Both the position numbers and the translations under genes were made by a program. 64,000 nucleotides of DNA. Source: Sphaerisporangium rubeum (GTDB lineage: Bacteria > Actinomycetota > Actinomycetes > Streptosporangiales > Streptosporangiaceae). The stretch lies in the NCBI RefSeq assembly GCF_014207705.1, contig NZ_JACHIU010000001.1:2534501-2598500 (forward strand). The letters are read 5' to 3'. The stretch's first letter is position 1. The number at the start of each line of letters is the position of its first letter. The notes under the pieces were generated by a model. The model ran no database searches, was not told the origin of the DNA, and saw only the letters and a program-made list of their open reading frames with translations. Below, in pieces: positions 8,706 to 16,926 of the stretch.

Positions 8706-9499
8706 GAGCCCTCCTCCGGGGACGGGGTGCCTGCCTCACGGGGCAGCGCGTCGAGCAGGGCACGGGTGTAGGGATGCTCGGGTTCACGCAGCACGCGGGA
8801 ACGCGGCCCGGTCTCCACGACCAGGCCGCCGCGCATGACGCTCACGTCGTCGGCCACGGCAGACATGACGCCGAGGTCGTGCGTGACGAGCAGCACCGCG
8901 AGCCCGAGGTCGTCGCACAGCCGCCGCAGCAGCCGCAGCACCCCGGCCTGCACGGTCACGTCGAGCGCGGTGGTCGGCTCGTCGGCGATCAGCACCTTGG
9001 GGCCGCAGGCCAGCGCGACGGCGATGGCGACGCGTTGCCGCATGCCGCCGGAGAACTGGTGCGGGTACCGGCCCGCCGCCGTCGCGGGGGAGGGGATGCG
9101 CACCTGGGCCAGCAGGTCGACGGCGCGCGCCTGCGCCTCCGCCTTGCCGAGACGCAGGTGGTGGCGCATGTGCTCGGTGATCTGCCGGCCGGCGGTCAGC
9201 ATGGGATGCAGGCTGGTCGCCGGGTCCTGGAACACCATGGCGATCTCCCGGCCGCGCACCTGGTTCAGCTCACGCGGCGGCAGGCCGAGCAGGTCACGGT
9301 CGCCGAGCGCGATCCGTCCCGACGCGCGAGCGCCGTGGGGGAGCAGGCCCAAGGTGGCGAGGCCCGTCATGGTCTTGCCTGAGCCGCTCTCACCGGCCAG
9401 CCCGTGCACCCGGCCGGGGGCCAGGGCCAGGTCCACGCCGCGCAGGATGCCGTGGCCCCCGATGGACACCTTCAGGCCCTCGATGCTCAGGGTGCTCAC
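8702..9499 (-). CDS. Oligopeptide/dipeptide ABC transporter ATPase (DppD/OppD type)
   Basis: Second ATPase of the same importer, 265 aa. Walker A GESGSGKTMTGLA, Q-loop FQDPATSLHP, signature FSGGMRQRVAIAVAL, Walker B LIADEPTTALD and the His switch VTHDL are visible, with the family C-terminal HPYTRALLDALP. The GTG start at 9499 overlaps the stop codon of the upstream permease by GTGA. It lacks the longer Cys-rich C-terminus of its paralogue next door. The two ATPases presumably form a heterodimer below the two permeases. Confidence 0.92.
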   Translation of the reverse strand: MSTLSIEGLKVSIGGHGILRGVDLALAPGRVHGLAGESGSGKTMTGLATLGLLPHGARASGRIALGDRDLLGLPPRELNQVRGREIAMVFQDPATSLHPMLTAGRQITEHMRHHLRLGKAEAQARAVDLLAQVRIPSPATAAGRYPHQFSGGMRQRVAIAVALACGPKVLIADEPTTALDVTVQAGVLRLLRRLCDDLGLAVLLVTHDLGVMSAVADDVSVMRGGLVVETGPRSRVLREPEHPYTRALLDALPREAGTPSPEEGS

Positions 9500-10347
9500 A
9501 GCGCACGCTCCTTGATGGCGCGCGCGGTCCGCGGGTCCAGCGCGTCCCGCAGCGTGTCGCCGAGGAAGTTGAAGGCCAGCACCACCGTGAGGATGGCGAG
9601 ACCGGGGAACGTCGCCACCCACCAGCTGTCGAACACCTCGACGCCGGACGCCACCATGGCCCCCCACTCCGGGGACGGCGGCTTGGCGCCGAGCCCGAGG
9701 AACGACAGGCCCGACAGCAGCAGCAGCGCCGTGCCGATGTCCAGCGTGGCGAGCACCAGCACAGGGCCGGTGATGTTCGGCAGGACGTCCACCCGCAGCG
9801 ACCGCCACGCCGAGAACCCGAGCAGCCGGCCGCTCAGCACGAACTCACGTTCCCGCACACCGAGCACCAGGCCACGGGTGACCCTCGCGTACGCGGGCCA
9901 CGCCACCACCAGCACGGCGAGGACCGCGTTGGTGAGGCTCGCGCCGAGCGCGGCGGCCACCACCATGGCGAGGATCACCGTGGGGAACGCGAACACCAGG
10001 TCCGCGAGGCGCATCACGACCTCGCCGAACCACCGGCCGAAGTACCCGGCGCACGCGCCGAGCACGCCGCCGATCAGCATGGACAGCACCACCAGCAGCA
10101 GCGTCAGCGGGATCGACACCCTGGCCCCGTACATGACCCGCGACAGGATGTCGCGGCCGAGCTGGTCGGTGCCGAACCAGTGGCCCGGGCCGGGGGAGGC
10201 GAGGCGCGGCAGGTCCTGCGCCAGCGGGTCGTGCGGCGCGATCAGCGGCGCCGCGAGCGCCACCACCAGCCACGCCAGCGCGGCGAGGGCCCCGGCGACG
10301 GCCAGCGGACGGCGCCACGCGTCAGGCAGGCGGCCCCAGAGCCTCAC
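9496..10347 (-). CDS. Peptide ABC transporter permease (DppC type)
   Basis: Integral membrane permease of 283 aa. An N-terminal membrane helix (residues about 14-36) is followed by HWFGTDQLGRDILSRVMYGAR, the signature of DppC/OppC proteins, then five further hydrophobic segments and the coupling-loop EREFVLSGRLLGFSAWR in the EAA region. GTG at 10347 overlaps the preceding stop (GTGA), so translation is coupled with the DppB-like gene. Confidence 0.92.
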   Translation of the reverse strand: MRLWGRLPDAWRRPLAVAGALAALAWLVVALAAPLIAPHDPLAQDLPRLASPGPGHWFGTDQLGRDILSRVMYGARVSIPLTLLLVVLSMLIGGVLGACAGYFGRWFGEVVMRLADLVFAFPTVILAMVVAAALGASLTNAVLAVLVVAWPAYARVTRGLVLGVREREFVLSGRLLGFSAWRSLRVDVLPNITGPVLVLATLDIGTALLLLSGLSFLGLGAKPPSPEWGAMVASGVEVFDSWWVATFPGLAILTVVLAFNFLGDTLRDALDPRTARAIKERAL

Positions 10348-11438
10348 GACAGCCTCACTCTCGGGTCGATCACGCCGTACAGCACGTCCACCACCAGGTT
10401 GATCAGCACGTACACCGCGCCGACCACCAGGCCGACCCCCATCACGGCCGGCAGGTCGAGCGTGGTGGCGCTCTTGTACGCGTACTGGCCGATGCCGGGC
10501 CGCGCGAACACCGACTCCACCAGCACCGTGCCGGACAGCAGGCTGCCGAACGCCAGGCCCGCGACCGTGATGATCGGCACGAGCGCCGACCGCAACACGT
10601 ACCGCGTCAGCACCGTGCGGCCCGGCAGGCCCTTGGCCCGCGCGGCGCGCACATGGTCCTGGCCGAGCACCTCCAGAACCGCCGAGCGGGTGAACCGCAT
10701 GAGCAGCCCGATGGTGTACGCCGCCAGCACCAGCGCCGGTGTCATCAGGTGACCCACGGCCGACGCGAACACGTCCCACTGGCCCGCCAGCGCCGAGTCC
10801 ACCGTGAACAGGCCGGTGACCTGCGGCGGCGCGCTCATGTCCGGTGCGATGCGGCCGCTTCCCGGCGCGATGCGCAGCCGGAAGAAGAACAGGTAGAAGG
10901 CCAGCAGCGCCAGCCAGAACGTCGGCACCGAGATGCCGACCAGCGCCACCAGCCGCAGCAGGTGATCCGGCAGCCGGTCCCGGCGCAGCGCCGCCACCAG
11001 GCCGAACGCCACCCCGGCGACCAGCGACACCGTGATCGCCGCGCCGGCCAGCTCGATGGTGGACGGCACGAGCTCGGCGAGATCGGTCAGCACGGGACGG
11101 TGGCTCTGCTGACTCATGCCGAGGTCGCCGCGCAGCAGCCCGCCGAGGTAGGTGAGGTACTGCTGCGGCAGCGGCTTGTCCAGGCCGTGCTCGGCGCGGA
11201 ACTGCGCCACGATCGCCGGGTCCGACAGCGCGCGCTGGCCGAGGTTGGCCGTCACGGGGTCGCCGGGGACCAGGTTGGTCAGAACGAACGTGACCAGCGT
11301 GATCCCGAGGCCGAGCAGCAGCGCCACCGCGACCCTGCGCAGCAGGAACCGCGCCAGCGGATGCCGTGCCCCGGCGGTGCGGCGCTGCGCCGCCGTACCG
11401 CCGGGGGACGGGTCACTTGGCGCCGAGAGCGGCGACAT
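10344..11438 (-). CDS. Peptide ABC transporter permease (DppB type)
   Basis: Integral membrane permease, 364 aa from the ATG at 11438, which overlaps the stop of the lipoprotein gene by 26 bases; an ATG 27 bases further upstream is possible. The N-terminal helix followed by VPGDPVTANLG and LGLDKPLPQQYLTYL-like sequence is diagnostic of the DppB/OppB family, as are the EAA-loop DHVRAARAKGLP and the closing DPRVRLS. Residues about 1-30 are a Pro/Ser-rich cytoplasmic tail. Confidence 0.91.
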   Translation of the reverse strand: MSPLSAPSDPSPGGTAAQRRTAGARHPLARFLLRRVAVALLLGLGITLVTFVLTNLVPGDPVTANLGQRALSDPAIVAQFRAEHGLDKPLPQQYLTYLGGLLRGDLGMSQQSHRPVLTDLAELVPSTIELAGAAITVSLVAGVAFGLVAALRRDRLPDHLLRLVALVGISVPTFWLALLAFYLFFFRLRIAPGSGRIAPDMSAPPQVTGLFTVDSALAGQWDVFASAVGHLMTPALVLAAYTIGLLMRFTRSAVLEVLGQDHVRAARAKGLPGRTVLTRYVLRSALVPIITVAGLAFGSLLSGTVLVESVFARPGIGQYAYKSATTLDLPAVMGVGLVVGAVYVLINLVVDVLYGVIDPRVRLS

Positions 11439-13035
11439 CGACCGTCCACACGGGGTGGAACTCAAGGCCCGTGACCGACGGGACGGTCACGATGTTCTGG
11501 CCCGGCTGGATCAGCGGCACGAACGGCCCGGTGGCGTTCAGCCTGGTCTGGATCTCGCCGTACAGCGGCTTGCGCGCGTCGTCGCCGATGGTGGTGGCCG
11601 CCTTGTCGCCGAGCGCCTCAAGCTCCTTGTCGGCGCCGGCCTTCCACCCGGCACGCAGGCCCACGGTCTTACCCGGCAGGAACACCAGGTAGTCGGTCGG
11701 GTCGGGGTAGTCGGGACCCCAGTACCACAGGCCGAGCTCCTCCTTGCCGTTGCGGTAGTTGTCCAGCGCGGTCGCCACCGGCGCGGGGGCCAGGTCGACT
11801 GTGATGCCGACCTCCTTGAGGTTGGCCTGGATGCGCTCGGCGATCGGCTGGAACGACAGGCCCTGCAGGGTCAGGTCGCTCGGGTACTCCAGCGTCACCG
11901 ACGGGCTGCTCACACCGGACGCGGCGACCGCGGCCTTGGCGCCTTCGACGTCACGCGTGACGGCCTGATCGGGGGTGAGCGCGCCGAGCAGCATCGTCGG
12001 GATCACGCCGGGGGCCTGCACCGAGCCCTCGCCGGCCAGTTCAAGCAGGCCCTGGTAGTCGATCCCCTTGCGGATCGCTTCGACGATCTTGGGGTTGGTG
12101 GTGACCTTGCTGACCGCCGTGTCCTGGTTGGCGAGCAGGAACAGCACGTTCGCCGAGGCGGTCTGCACCTTGGTGTAGTCCCCGCCGACCGTCTTGATCT
12201 GGTCGCCGGACAGGTCGAGGGCCACCTGGCTGTCGCCGCGCTGCACGTTGAGCTTCTGGGTGGCCGACTCGACGTTGCGCAGCACGACCTTGGTGTACGT
12301 CGGCTTGTCCGGGCCCCAGTACTTGGGGTTGGCGGTCAGCACGACCTGCGACTGCGCGTTGAACGACTCCAGCGTGTACGGCCCGGAGCCGGCCGACGCG
12401 CCGTTGAGGTAGGTCTCGGCCTTGTCGGACTCGTCACCGGTGCCGCCGTTGGCCTTGACGACCTTGGAGTTGAGGATGCCGAGCGCGGGGTTCGGCAGGA
12501 TGAACGGCAGCGCCGGGTTGGCGATCTTGGAGGTGAGCGTGACCGTCGTCTCGTCGGTCGTGGCGACCTGCACGCCGTCCAGCAGGAACGACGGGTTGCC
12601 CTTCATGTCCCGCACGCGGTTCAGCGAGAACACCACGTCGTCCGCGGTCACCGGGGAACCGTCGGAGAACGTCGCGCCGCGGCGCAGCTTCAGCGTCAGG
12701 ACCTTGCCGTCCTCGGACTGCTCGTAGGACTCGGCGAGGGAGGGGACCGGCTTGGTCACGTCCGAGCCCTCGAAGGTCAGCAGCGTGTCGTAGAGGGCCT
12801 TGCCGATGATCAGGCCGGTGGGCTCGTAGTTGCGGCCCGGGTCGGCGGTCTTGAGGGTGAAGGAGGCGTCGACGACCAGCGTCTTGGCCGCCGTACCGCT
12901 CTGGCCGCTCTGACCGCTCTGTGCCGGGGTGCCGCCGCCACCGCACGCGGCGAGAGTGAGGGCGCCGGCGAGCAGGACCGGCAGCAGAGCCGCCCTCACC
13001 TGCCACGCCGCGCGGCGCCGCGAAGGGGTCGCCAT
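11413..13035 (-). CDS. Peptide-binding lipoprotein (solute-binding protein family 5)
   Basis: Extracytoplasmic receptor that delivers substrate to the permease pair. Signal peptide with lipobox LAAC (Cys near residue 29), a Gly/Ser/Gln-rich linker, then the SBP-5 fold with ALYDTLLTFEG, LAESYEQSEDGKVLTLKLRRGATFSDG (in two pieces) and the C-terminal NYRNGKEELGLWYWGPDYPDPTDYL-type region (broken here for brevity). Length 540 aa is normal for the family. ATG at 13035 has GGAGGA 8 bases upstream. First gene of a six-gene leftward operon (this gene to the M24-fold gene at 6796), all joined by stop-start overlaps. Substrate is not determinable from sequence. Confidence 0.92.
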   Translation of the reverse strand: MATPSRRRAAWQVRAALLPVLLAGALTLAACGGGGTPAQSGQSGQSGTAAKTLVVDASFTLKTADPGRNYEPTGLIIGKALYDTLLTFEGSDVTKPVPSLAESYEQSEDGKVLTLKLRRGATFSDGSPVTADDVVFSLNRVRDMKGNPSFLLDGVQVATTDETTVTLTSKIANPALPFILPNPALGILNSKVVKANGGTGDESDKAETYLNGASAGSGPYTLESFNAQSQVVLTANPKYWGPDKPTYTKVVLRNVESATQKLNVQRGDSQVALDLSGDQIKTVGGDYTKVQTASANVLFLLANQDTAVSKVTTNPKIVEAIRKGIDYQGLLELAGEGSVQAPGVIPTMLLGALTPDQAVTRDVEGAKAAVAASGVSSPSVTLEYPSDLTLQGLSFQPIAERIQANLKEVGITVDLAPAPVATALDNYRNGKEELGLWYWGPDYPDPTDYLVFLPGKTVGLRAGWKAGADKELEALGDKAATTIGDDARKPLYGEIQTRLNATGPFVPLIQPGQNIVTVPSVTGLEFHPVWTVDVAALGAK

Positions 13036-13154
13036 TTTTGGTCCTCCGGAATTGTGCTGTCTGGACGGTTGTTGGCGTGTCGTCGAGGATTGTGCGGCGA
13101 AACGTCCGGTTCGCGGCAGCGCAGCGAGACGGATCGAGTGGATGGGGTTCAGGT
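13036..13154. promoter_or_regulatory. Divergent control region, peptide operon / Lrp gene
   Basis: 119 bases separate the start of the lipoprotein gene from the start of the divergent Lrp/AsnC gene. Both promoters must lie here, and this is the expected binding site of the regulator. I could not assign promoter hexamers or a clear palindrome by eye. Confidence 0.5.
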
Positions 13155-13799
13155 ATGACCGAAATGTCAGGCGGGTCATCACGTGGCGGCGGGCTCGCTG
13201 GACGTATCGGCATCGGTCTCCAGCTCGACGCCGTCCACATGAAGATCCTTCAGGTGCTCCGCGAGAACGGCCGCATCTCCGTCGCGGCCCTCGCCGAACG
13301 CGTCGGCATCTCCCGGGCCAGCGCCTACACCCGTTTCGAGGCCCTGCGCGCCGACGGTGTCATCAAACGCTTCACCGCCGAGGTCGACCACGTCCGCGCC
13401 GGCCTCGGCATCACGGCCCTGGTGTTCGTCACCGTCCGCCAGCAGATGTGGAAACAGTTCCGCGCTCAACTGGCCCAGATGCCGGAGGTCGAGTACTGCG
13501 CCATCACCACCGGCCAGCACGACGCCATGATCCAGATCCGCATGCCGGACGTCGCCAGCGTCCACACCCTGGTCACCGAACGCCTGGCCGGCATCCCCGC
13601 CGTCAAGGCCACAGAAACCGTCTTCATCCTCGACGAAGTCCTGAAACGCCCCTACGTCCTCCCCTCCGACCGCACCCCCCGCCGCCACCCCCCGACCCCC
13701 ACCCCACCCCCCACCGAAACCTCCACCCCCATCCCCCTCGGCAAAATGCGCTTCGTAGGCGCCGCAGAAGGCCGAACCGACCTACGCGGCGACACCTGA
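13155..13799 (+). CDS. Lrp/AsnC family transcriptional regulator
   Basis: A 214-aa DNA-binding regulator. Residues about 22-70 form the AsnC-type helix-turn-helix (LDAVHMKILQVLRENGRIS, ALAERVGISRASAYTRFEAL), followed by the RAM ligand-binding domain to about residue 160. The ATG at 13155 with GGTTCAGG upstream was preferred to earlier in-frame starts. After the RAM domain comes an unusual 50-residue Pro/Thr-rich tail. Divergent placement next to the peptide-transport operon suggests it regulates that operon in response to an amino acid, which is inference. Confidence 0.88.
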   Translation: MTEMSGGSSRGGGLAGRIGIGLQLDAVHMKILQVLRENGRISVAALAERVGISRASAYTRFEALRADGVIKRFTAEVDHVRAGLGITALVFVTVRQQMWKQFRAQLAQMPEVEYCAITTGQHDAMIQIRMPDVASVHTLVTERLAGIPAVKATETVFILDEVLKRPYVLPSDRTPRRHPPTPTPPPTETSTPIPLGKMRFVGAAEGRTDLRGDT

Positions 13800-13814
13800 C
13801 AACCCACGTCCCCC

Positions 13815-14050
13815 CACGGTCCCGCGCCGCCACCTCGCGATCCCGCGCCGCCACCCCCGCGGTCCGGCCCTGTCACCCCCGCGGTCCGGCCCTGTCACCC
13901 CCACGGTCCCGCGCCGCCACCTCGCGATCCCGCGCCGCCACCCCCGCGGTCCGGCTCTGTCACCCCCGTGGTCCCGCGCCGCCCCCCGCGGTCCGGCCCT
14001 GTCACCCGGTGGTCCCGCGCCGTCACCCCCGCGGTCCCGCGCCGTCACCC
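13815..14050. repeat. Imperfect tandem repeat, about 21-nt unit, about 11 copies
   Basis: Runs of a unit close to CGCGGTCCCGCGCCGTCACCC, here broken as CGCGGTCCCGCG plus CCGTCACCC, with variants such as GGTCCGGCCCTGTCACC. There is a higher-order duplication of about 87 bases (13814 onward and 13901 onward). It lies directly after the Lrp gene. The variable-length, contiguous units without spacers exclude a CRISPR array. Confidence 0.75.
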
Positions 14051-14275
14051 TCCACTGACGCACGCGATTCTGTTCGGCGCCGACGCGGCGGGACGTGGTA
14101 CGGCGAATTCGGCGCCTTCGTACATACGTCAACCGGTGGCGCAAGGAGGGTAGGTCACCGCCGACGTCGTAATCTTCGCCTTTTCGATTAAAAACCCCCA
14201 TCTGGGTCGCTGTGGTCTCAGCCCACCCATCAGAGCCGGCCCACTCCAACTCGGCCACCCACCCAAAACCCTCAC

Positions 14276-14383
14276 CGCGTCCCGTCCGGCGCACAGCGCG
14301 CCGCACAAGAGAGGCACGGCGGCACGCCGCGTCCTGTCCGACGCACACCGGGCCGCGCAGGAGAGGTGCGGCGCACGCGCCGG
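14276..14383. repeat. Two direct copies of a 52-nt unit
   Basis: Copy 1 14276-14327 and copy 2 from 14328; both begin CGCGTCC(C/T)GTCCG and share GAGAGG and GCACGC blocks, with about 80 percent identity by eye. They abut the 3' end of the leftward gene at 14385. Confidence 0.6.
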
Positions 14384-14384
14384 A

Positions 14385-14756
14385 TCAGCGGATCTCCTCG
14401 CACACGCTCACCTGCGGATCGTCGTCCCCCTCGAACAGGAACTCCTCCACCAGCCGCAACCGTCCGTCCCCCAGCGACTCGACCCGGGAACTGCTCCTCC
14501 CCCCGGTACGCTCCCCGCTCTTCAGGACATGCACGTACGTCAACTCGACGAGATCCCCGTCCCGTGTCCCCACGAACCTCCCGTGCGCCACGGTGTCCCC
14601 GTCGTACCGTCCCCACACGACCCCGTCCGCCTCCTCGTAGACGAACCGGGTGGGACCCGACGGATCCACGACACTCGCCGTGGAGCTCACCATCACGAAC
14701 TCGCGTCCATCAAGCAGATTCACGTCACTCACCCCCCGCATGCTGCCGACCCGCAC
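14385..14756 (-). CDS. Small conserved protein, 'N-acetylglutamate synthase-like' annotated family
   Basis: A 123-aa soluble protein; a later in-frame start (ATG at 14741 or GTG downstream) may be the real one. It fits a widespread small bacterial family with alternating beta strands: DGREFVMVSST, YEEADGVVWGRYDGDTVAHGRFVG, LTYVHVLKSGE, LGDGRLRLVEEFLF and a closing CEEIR. Proteins like this are often labelled N-acetylglutamate synthase, but no acetyltransferase motif is visible and the function is unknown. It stands alone, followed by the repeat region. Confidence 0.7.
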   Translation of the reverse strand: MRVGSMRGVSDVNLLDGREFVMVSSTASVVDPSGPTRFVYEEADGVVWGRYDGDTVAHGRFVGTRDGDLVELTYVHVLKSGERTGGRSSSRVESLGDGRLRLVEEFLFEGDDDPQVSVCEEIR

Positions 14757-14848
14757 CCGCCACGCAACCCTGCCTGGACATTTAGCTCACATCCCCAGGA
14801 ATCACCTGGTGATCCGTCCAGGATCACGGACAGCGGAACAGAAAAGGA

Positions 14849-15760
14849 TCAGGGAAGCTCCACCACGTACTCACCCGCCTTGGTGAACCCGGTGACCCGA
14901 CCCCCACTCTCCATCAACCCGCCGAGAACCTCCCGCACGGCCCACCGCCAAGCCCTGGCGGCCCCCGGATCCGTGGCGCGTAACCCCTCGATGTCCGCAG
15001 GGGTCGCCACCAGCGACACCGCACCACCCCCGGCCGGCGACACCACCGGCCGGTCACCCTCCCCCCGCACCCGGGCCACGGCGTGCTCAGGCGCCGCAGC
15101 GTCCCGGGGCCTCCCGGCGCAGGCCTCCAGGACGTACGGCTCCCCGAGCCGCCATACCAACAGCAACCGGTCCGACTCGTCCCCGGCGTTGATGACGTCC
15201 GTCATCTCCCCGTAGAACGACGGCAGGTACTCCACCGGCCGTCCCCCGAGCTTCGTCAGATTGAAGTACGCGTTCCGCCGCACCAGCGGGTCGAACGTCC
15301 AACTGACCCGCTCAAGCCCTCGCTCCACGGCCCAGGCCCGCTGGTGCAGCTTCAACGCGAACCCCACCCCCCGCCCCACCACGGCCCCGGTCACATGCGA
15401 GTGCAACCCTCCGCCAGGCGGACCGGCGAGGAACGCCACGCAGGCCCCCACCATCGTGTCCCCTTCGAAGGCGCCGGCGACGTAGTTCCCGCTGTGCGAC
15501 AGGGCCCGCATCAGCTCCACACTGACCGGCGCGCTGCCGGGATCGGCCCGCCAGATCCGGTCGAACAGCGCGAACACCGTCTGGAACTCCGAGATCCGCT
15601 CCAGCTCCCGCACCACGACCCCGGCCCGTCGCGCCGCACCCTCCGCCTCGAACGCCGCGAGTGCCGCGAGGGCCGCCGGTCCCGACTTCCCCGCCGGTCC
15701 CGACTTCCCCGCCGGTCCCGACTTCCCCGACGGCAACGACGGCCCGGTCTGCTCGGTCAC
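14849..15760 (-). CDS. GNAT-superfamily acetyltransferase (COG3375-like)
   Basis: A 303-aa protein resembling predicted acetyltransferases of the COG3375 group: a central stretch with MVGACVAFL, HSHVTGAVVGRGVGFALKLHQRAWA (in two pieces) and WTFDPLVRRNAYFNLTKLGG, typical of that family. The N-terminus contains three copies of GKSGPA, from a three-fold 18-nt DNA repeat at 15678-15731. Its GTG start overlaps the stop of the upstream dipeptidase gene (GTGA), so the two are co-translated and probably act in one pathway of peptide or cell-wall fragment turnover; that link is inference. Confidence 0.8.
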   Translation of the reverse strand: MTEQTGPSLPSGKSGPAGKSGPAGKSGPAALAALAAFEAEGAARRAGVVVRELERISEFQTVFALFDRIWRADPGSAPVSVELMRALSHSGNYVAGAFEGDTMVGACVAFLAGPPGGGLHSHVTGAVVGRGVGFALKLHQRAWAVERGLERVSWTFDPLVRRNAYFNLTKLGGRPVEYLPSFYGEMTDVINAGDESDRLLLVWRLGEPYVLEACAGRPRDAAAPEHAVARVRGEGDRPVVSPAGGGAVSLVATPADIEGLRATDPGAARAWRWAVREVLGGLMESGGRVTGFTKAGEYVVELP

Positions 15761-16818
15761 CCCGCCGCCACCGCGACCGGACGCTCCGCCGCCGGCCGTC
15801 CGAGCTCCGCGCGGAACAACCGCAGCACGTTCCCCCCGAGAATCCCTCTGATCCGCTCCTCGGACACTCCCCGCCGTACCAGCTCCTCGGTCACCAACGG
15901 CAACCCCTGCGGGCCCTGCAGGCCGGGAACCACAGGGAACACCGGACCCTCCTCGGACGGCTCACACCACGGCGGGGTCAGATCCGCCATGACCTCCTCC
16001 AGGAAGTCGGGCCCGAGCCCCACGTGACCCTCCCCGGCGACCTGCTCGGTGTGCAGGATGTGGTCGACGAGCCGCTCCACCGTGTACCCCTCAGGAGAGT
16101 CCGCCACGAACGGAGGGTAGAAGTTGGTGCAGATCACCCCGCCTCCCGCCGCGACGGCACGCATCTGCTCGTCGGTCAGGTTGCGGTGGTGGTCACGCAG
16201 GGCCCGCGCCGACGAGTGGGTCGCGAGCACCGGACGGGCCGCGATCTCCAGCACGTGTGCCACCCCGGAGGCCCCGAGGTGCGACACGTCGAAGATCATC
16301 CCTAGCCGTTCCATCTCCCGCAGCGCCTCCACCCCGGCCGCGGTGAGCCGGCTCCCCGTCGCGTCCTCCCCGCTGCCGTCGGCGAGCGCCGTACGGCCCC
16401 AGTGCGCGATGGACGCCACCCGCACCCCGAGCCGGAACACCGTCGGGATCAGTTCGACGCTCGCGTCCAGCCCCGGCATGCTCTCCATGGCGATGATCAG
16501 CGCGATCTTCCCCTGCGCCAGCGCCGCGTCCACCTGGTCCCCGTCCAGGCACACGCTCACCTCGTCCGCGCTGCCCTCGGCCAGCACGTGCGCGCACTCG
16601 ATCATGCGCAGCGTCTGCCGCAACGACCCCTCCGGCCGGAACTGGTCGTCGATGAACACCGGCAGGACCTGCACGTCGACCCCGCCGTCCCGGAGCTGCG
16701 GCAGCCAGCGGTCACGGAAGTACGACGACCACCGGCCGGGAGGCCTGGCGGACACCGCCATCAGCAGGTCATTGTGCGTATCGGCGACGACGGCGTCCCG
16801 ATGCAGGTCAAGGTACAC
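15757..16818 (-). CDS. Membrane dipeptidase family protein (M19, renal dipeptidase type)
   Basis: Zinc dipeptidase of 353 aa. Metal-binding elements of the M19 family are present: DTHND near residue 13, the glutamate of AMESMPG, the histidines of FDVSHLG and ATHSSARAL, and the aspartate of GPDFLEE (GSDFDG in many relatives). No signal peptide is seen, so it is likely cytoplasmic despite the family name. The GTG start has AAGGGAG 7 bases upstream. Forms a two-gene unit with the acetyltransferase downstream. The substrate is likely a dipeptide, possibly of D-amino acids. Confidence 0.9.
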   Translation of the reverse strand: MYLDLHRDAVVADTHNDLLMAVSARPPGRWSSYFRDRWLPQLRDGGVDVQVLPVFIDDQFRPEGSLRQTLRMIECAHVLAEGSADEVSVCLDGDQVDAALAQGKIALIIAMESMPGLDASVELIPTVFRLGVRVASIAHWGRTALADGSGEDATGSRLTAAGVEALREMERLGMIFDVSHLGASGVAHVLEIAARPVLATHSSARALRDHHRNLTDEQMRAVAAGGGVICTNFYPPFVADSPEGYTVERLVDHILHTEQVAGEGHVGLGPDFLEEVMADLTPPWCEPSEEGPVFPVVPGLQGPQGLPLVTEELVRRGVSEERIRGILGGNVLRLFRAELGRPAAERPVAVAAG

Positions 16819-16926
16819 GTTGCACTCCCTTCCCGGCTCAGCCTACGGCGCGTTCCCCGCGACGCCACCCCCGCCGGGGGCCGGTGGTGGTCACCACCGG
16901 CGTGATCATCCCGGTAGTCTGCGCAC

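Larger units (their letters stand above)
13800..14384. other. Non-coding region after the Lrp gene
   Basis: 585 bases without a supportable gene, between the ends of the Lrp gene and the leftward small-protein gene. It contains the 21-nt tandem repeats (13815-14050), a less GC-rich patch near 14170-14215 with a run of A residues, and a 52-nt direct duplication (14276-14383). Confidence 0.6.

Noticed and set aside
13815-14050. Repeats considered as a CRISPR array
   Set aside because: Units are contiguous and diverged with no unique spacers, and no cas genes are nearby.
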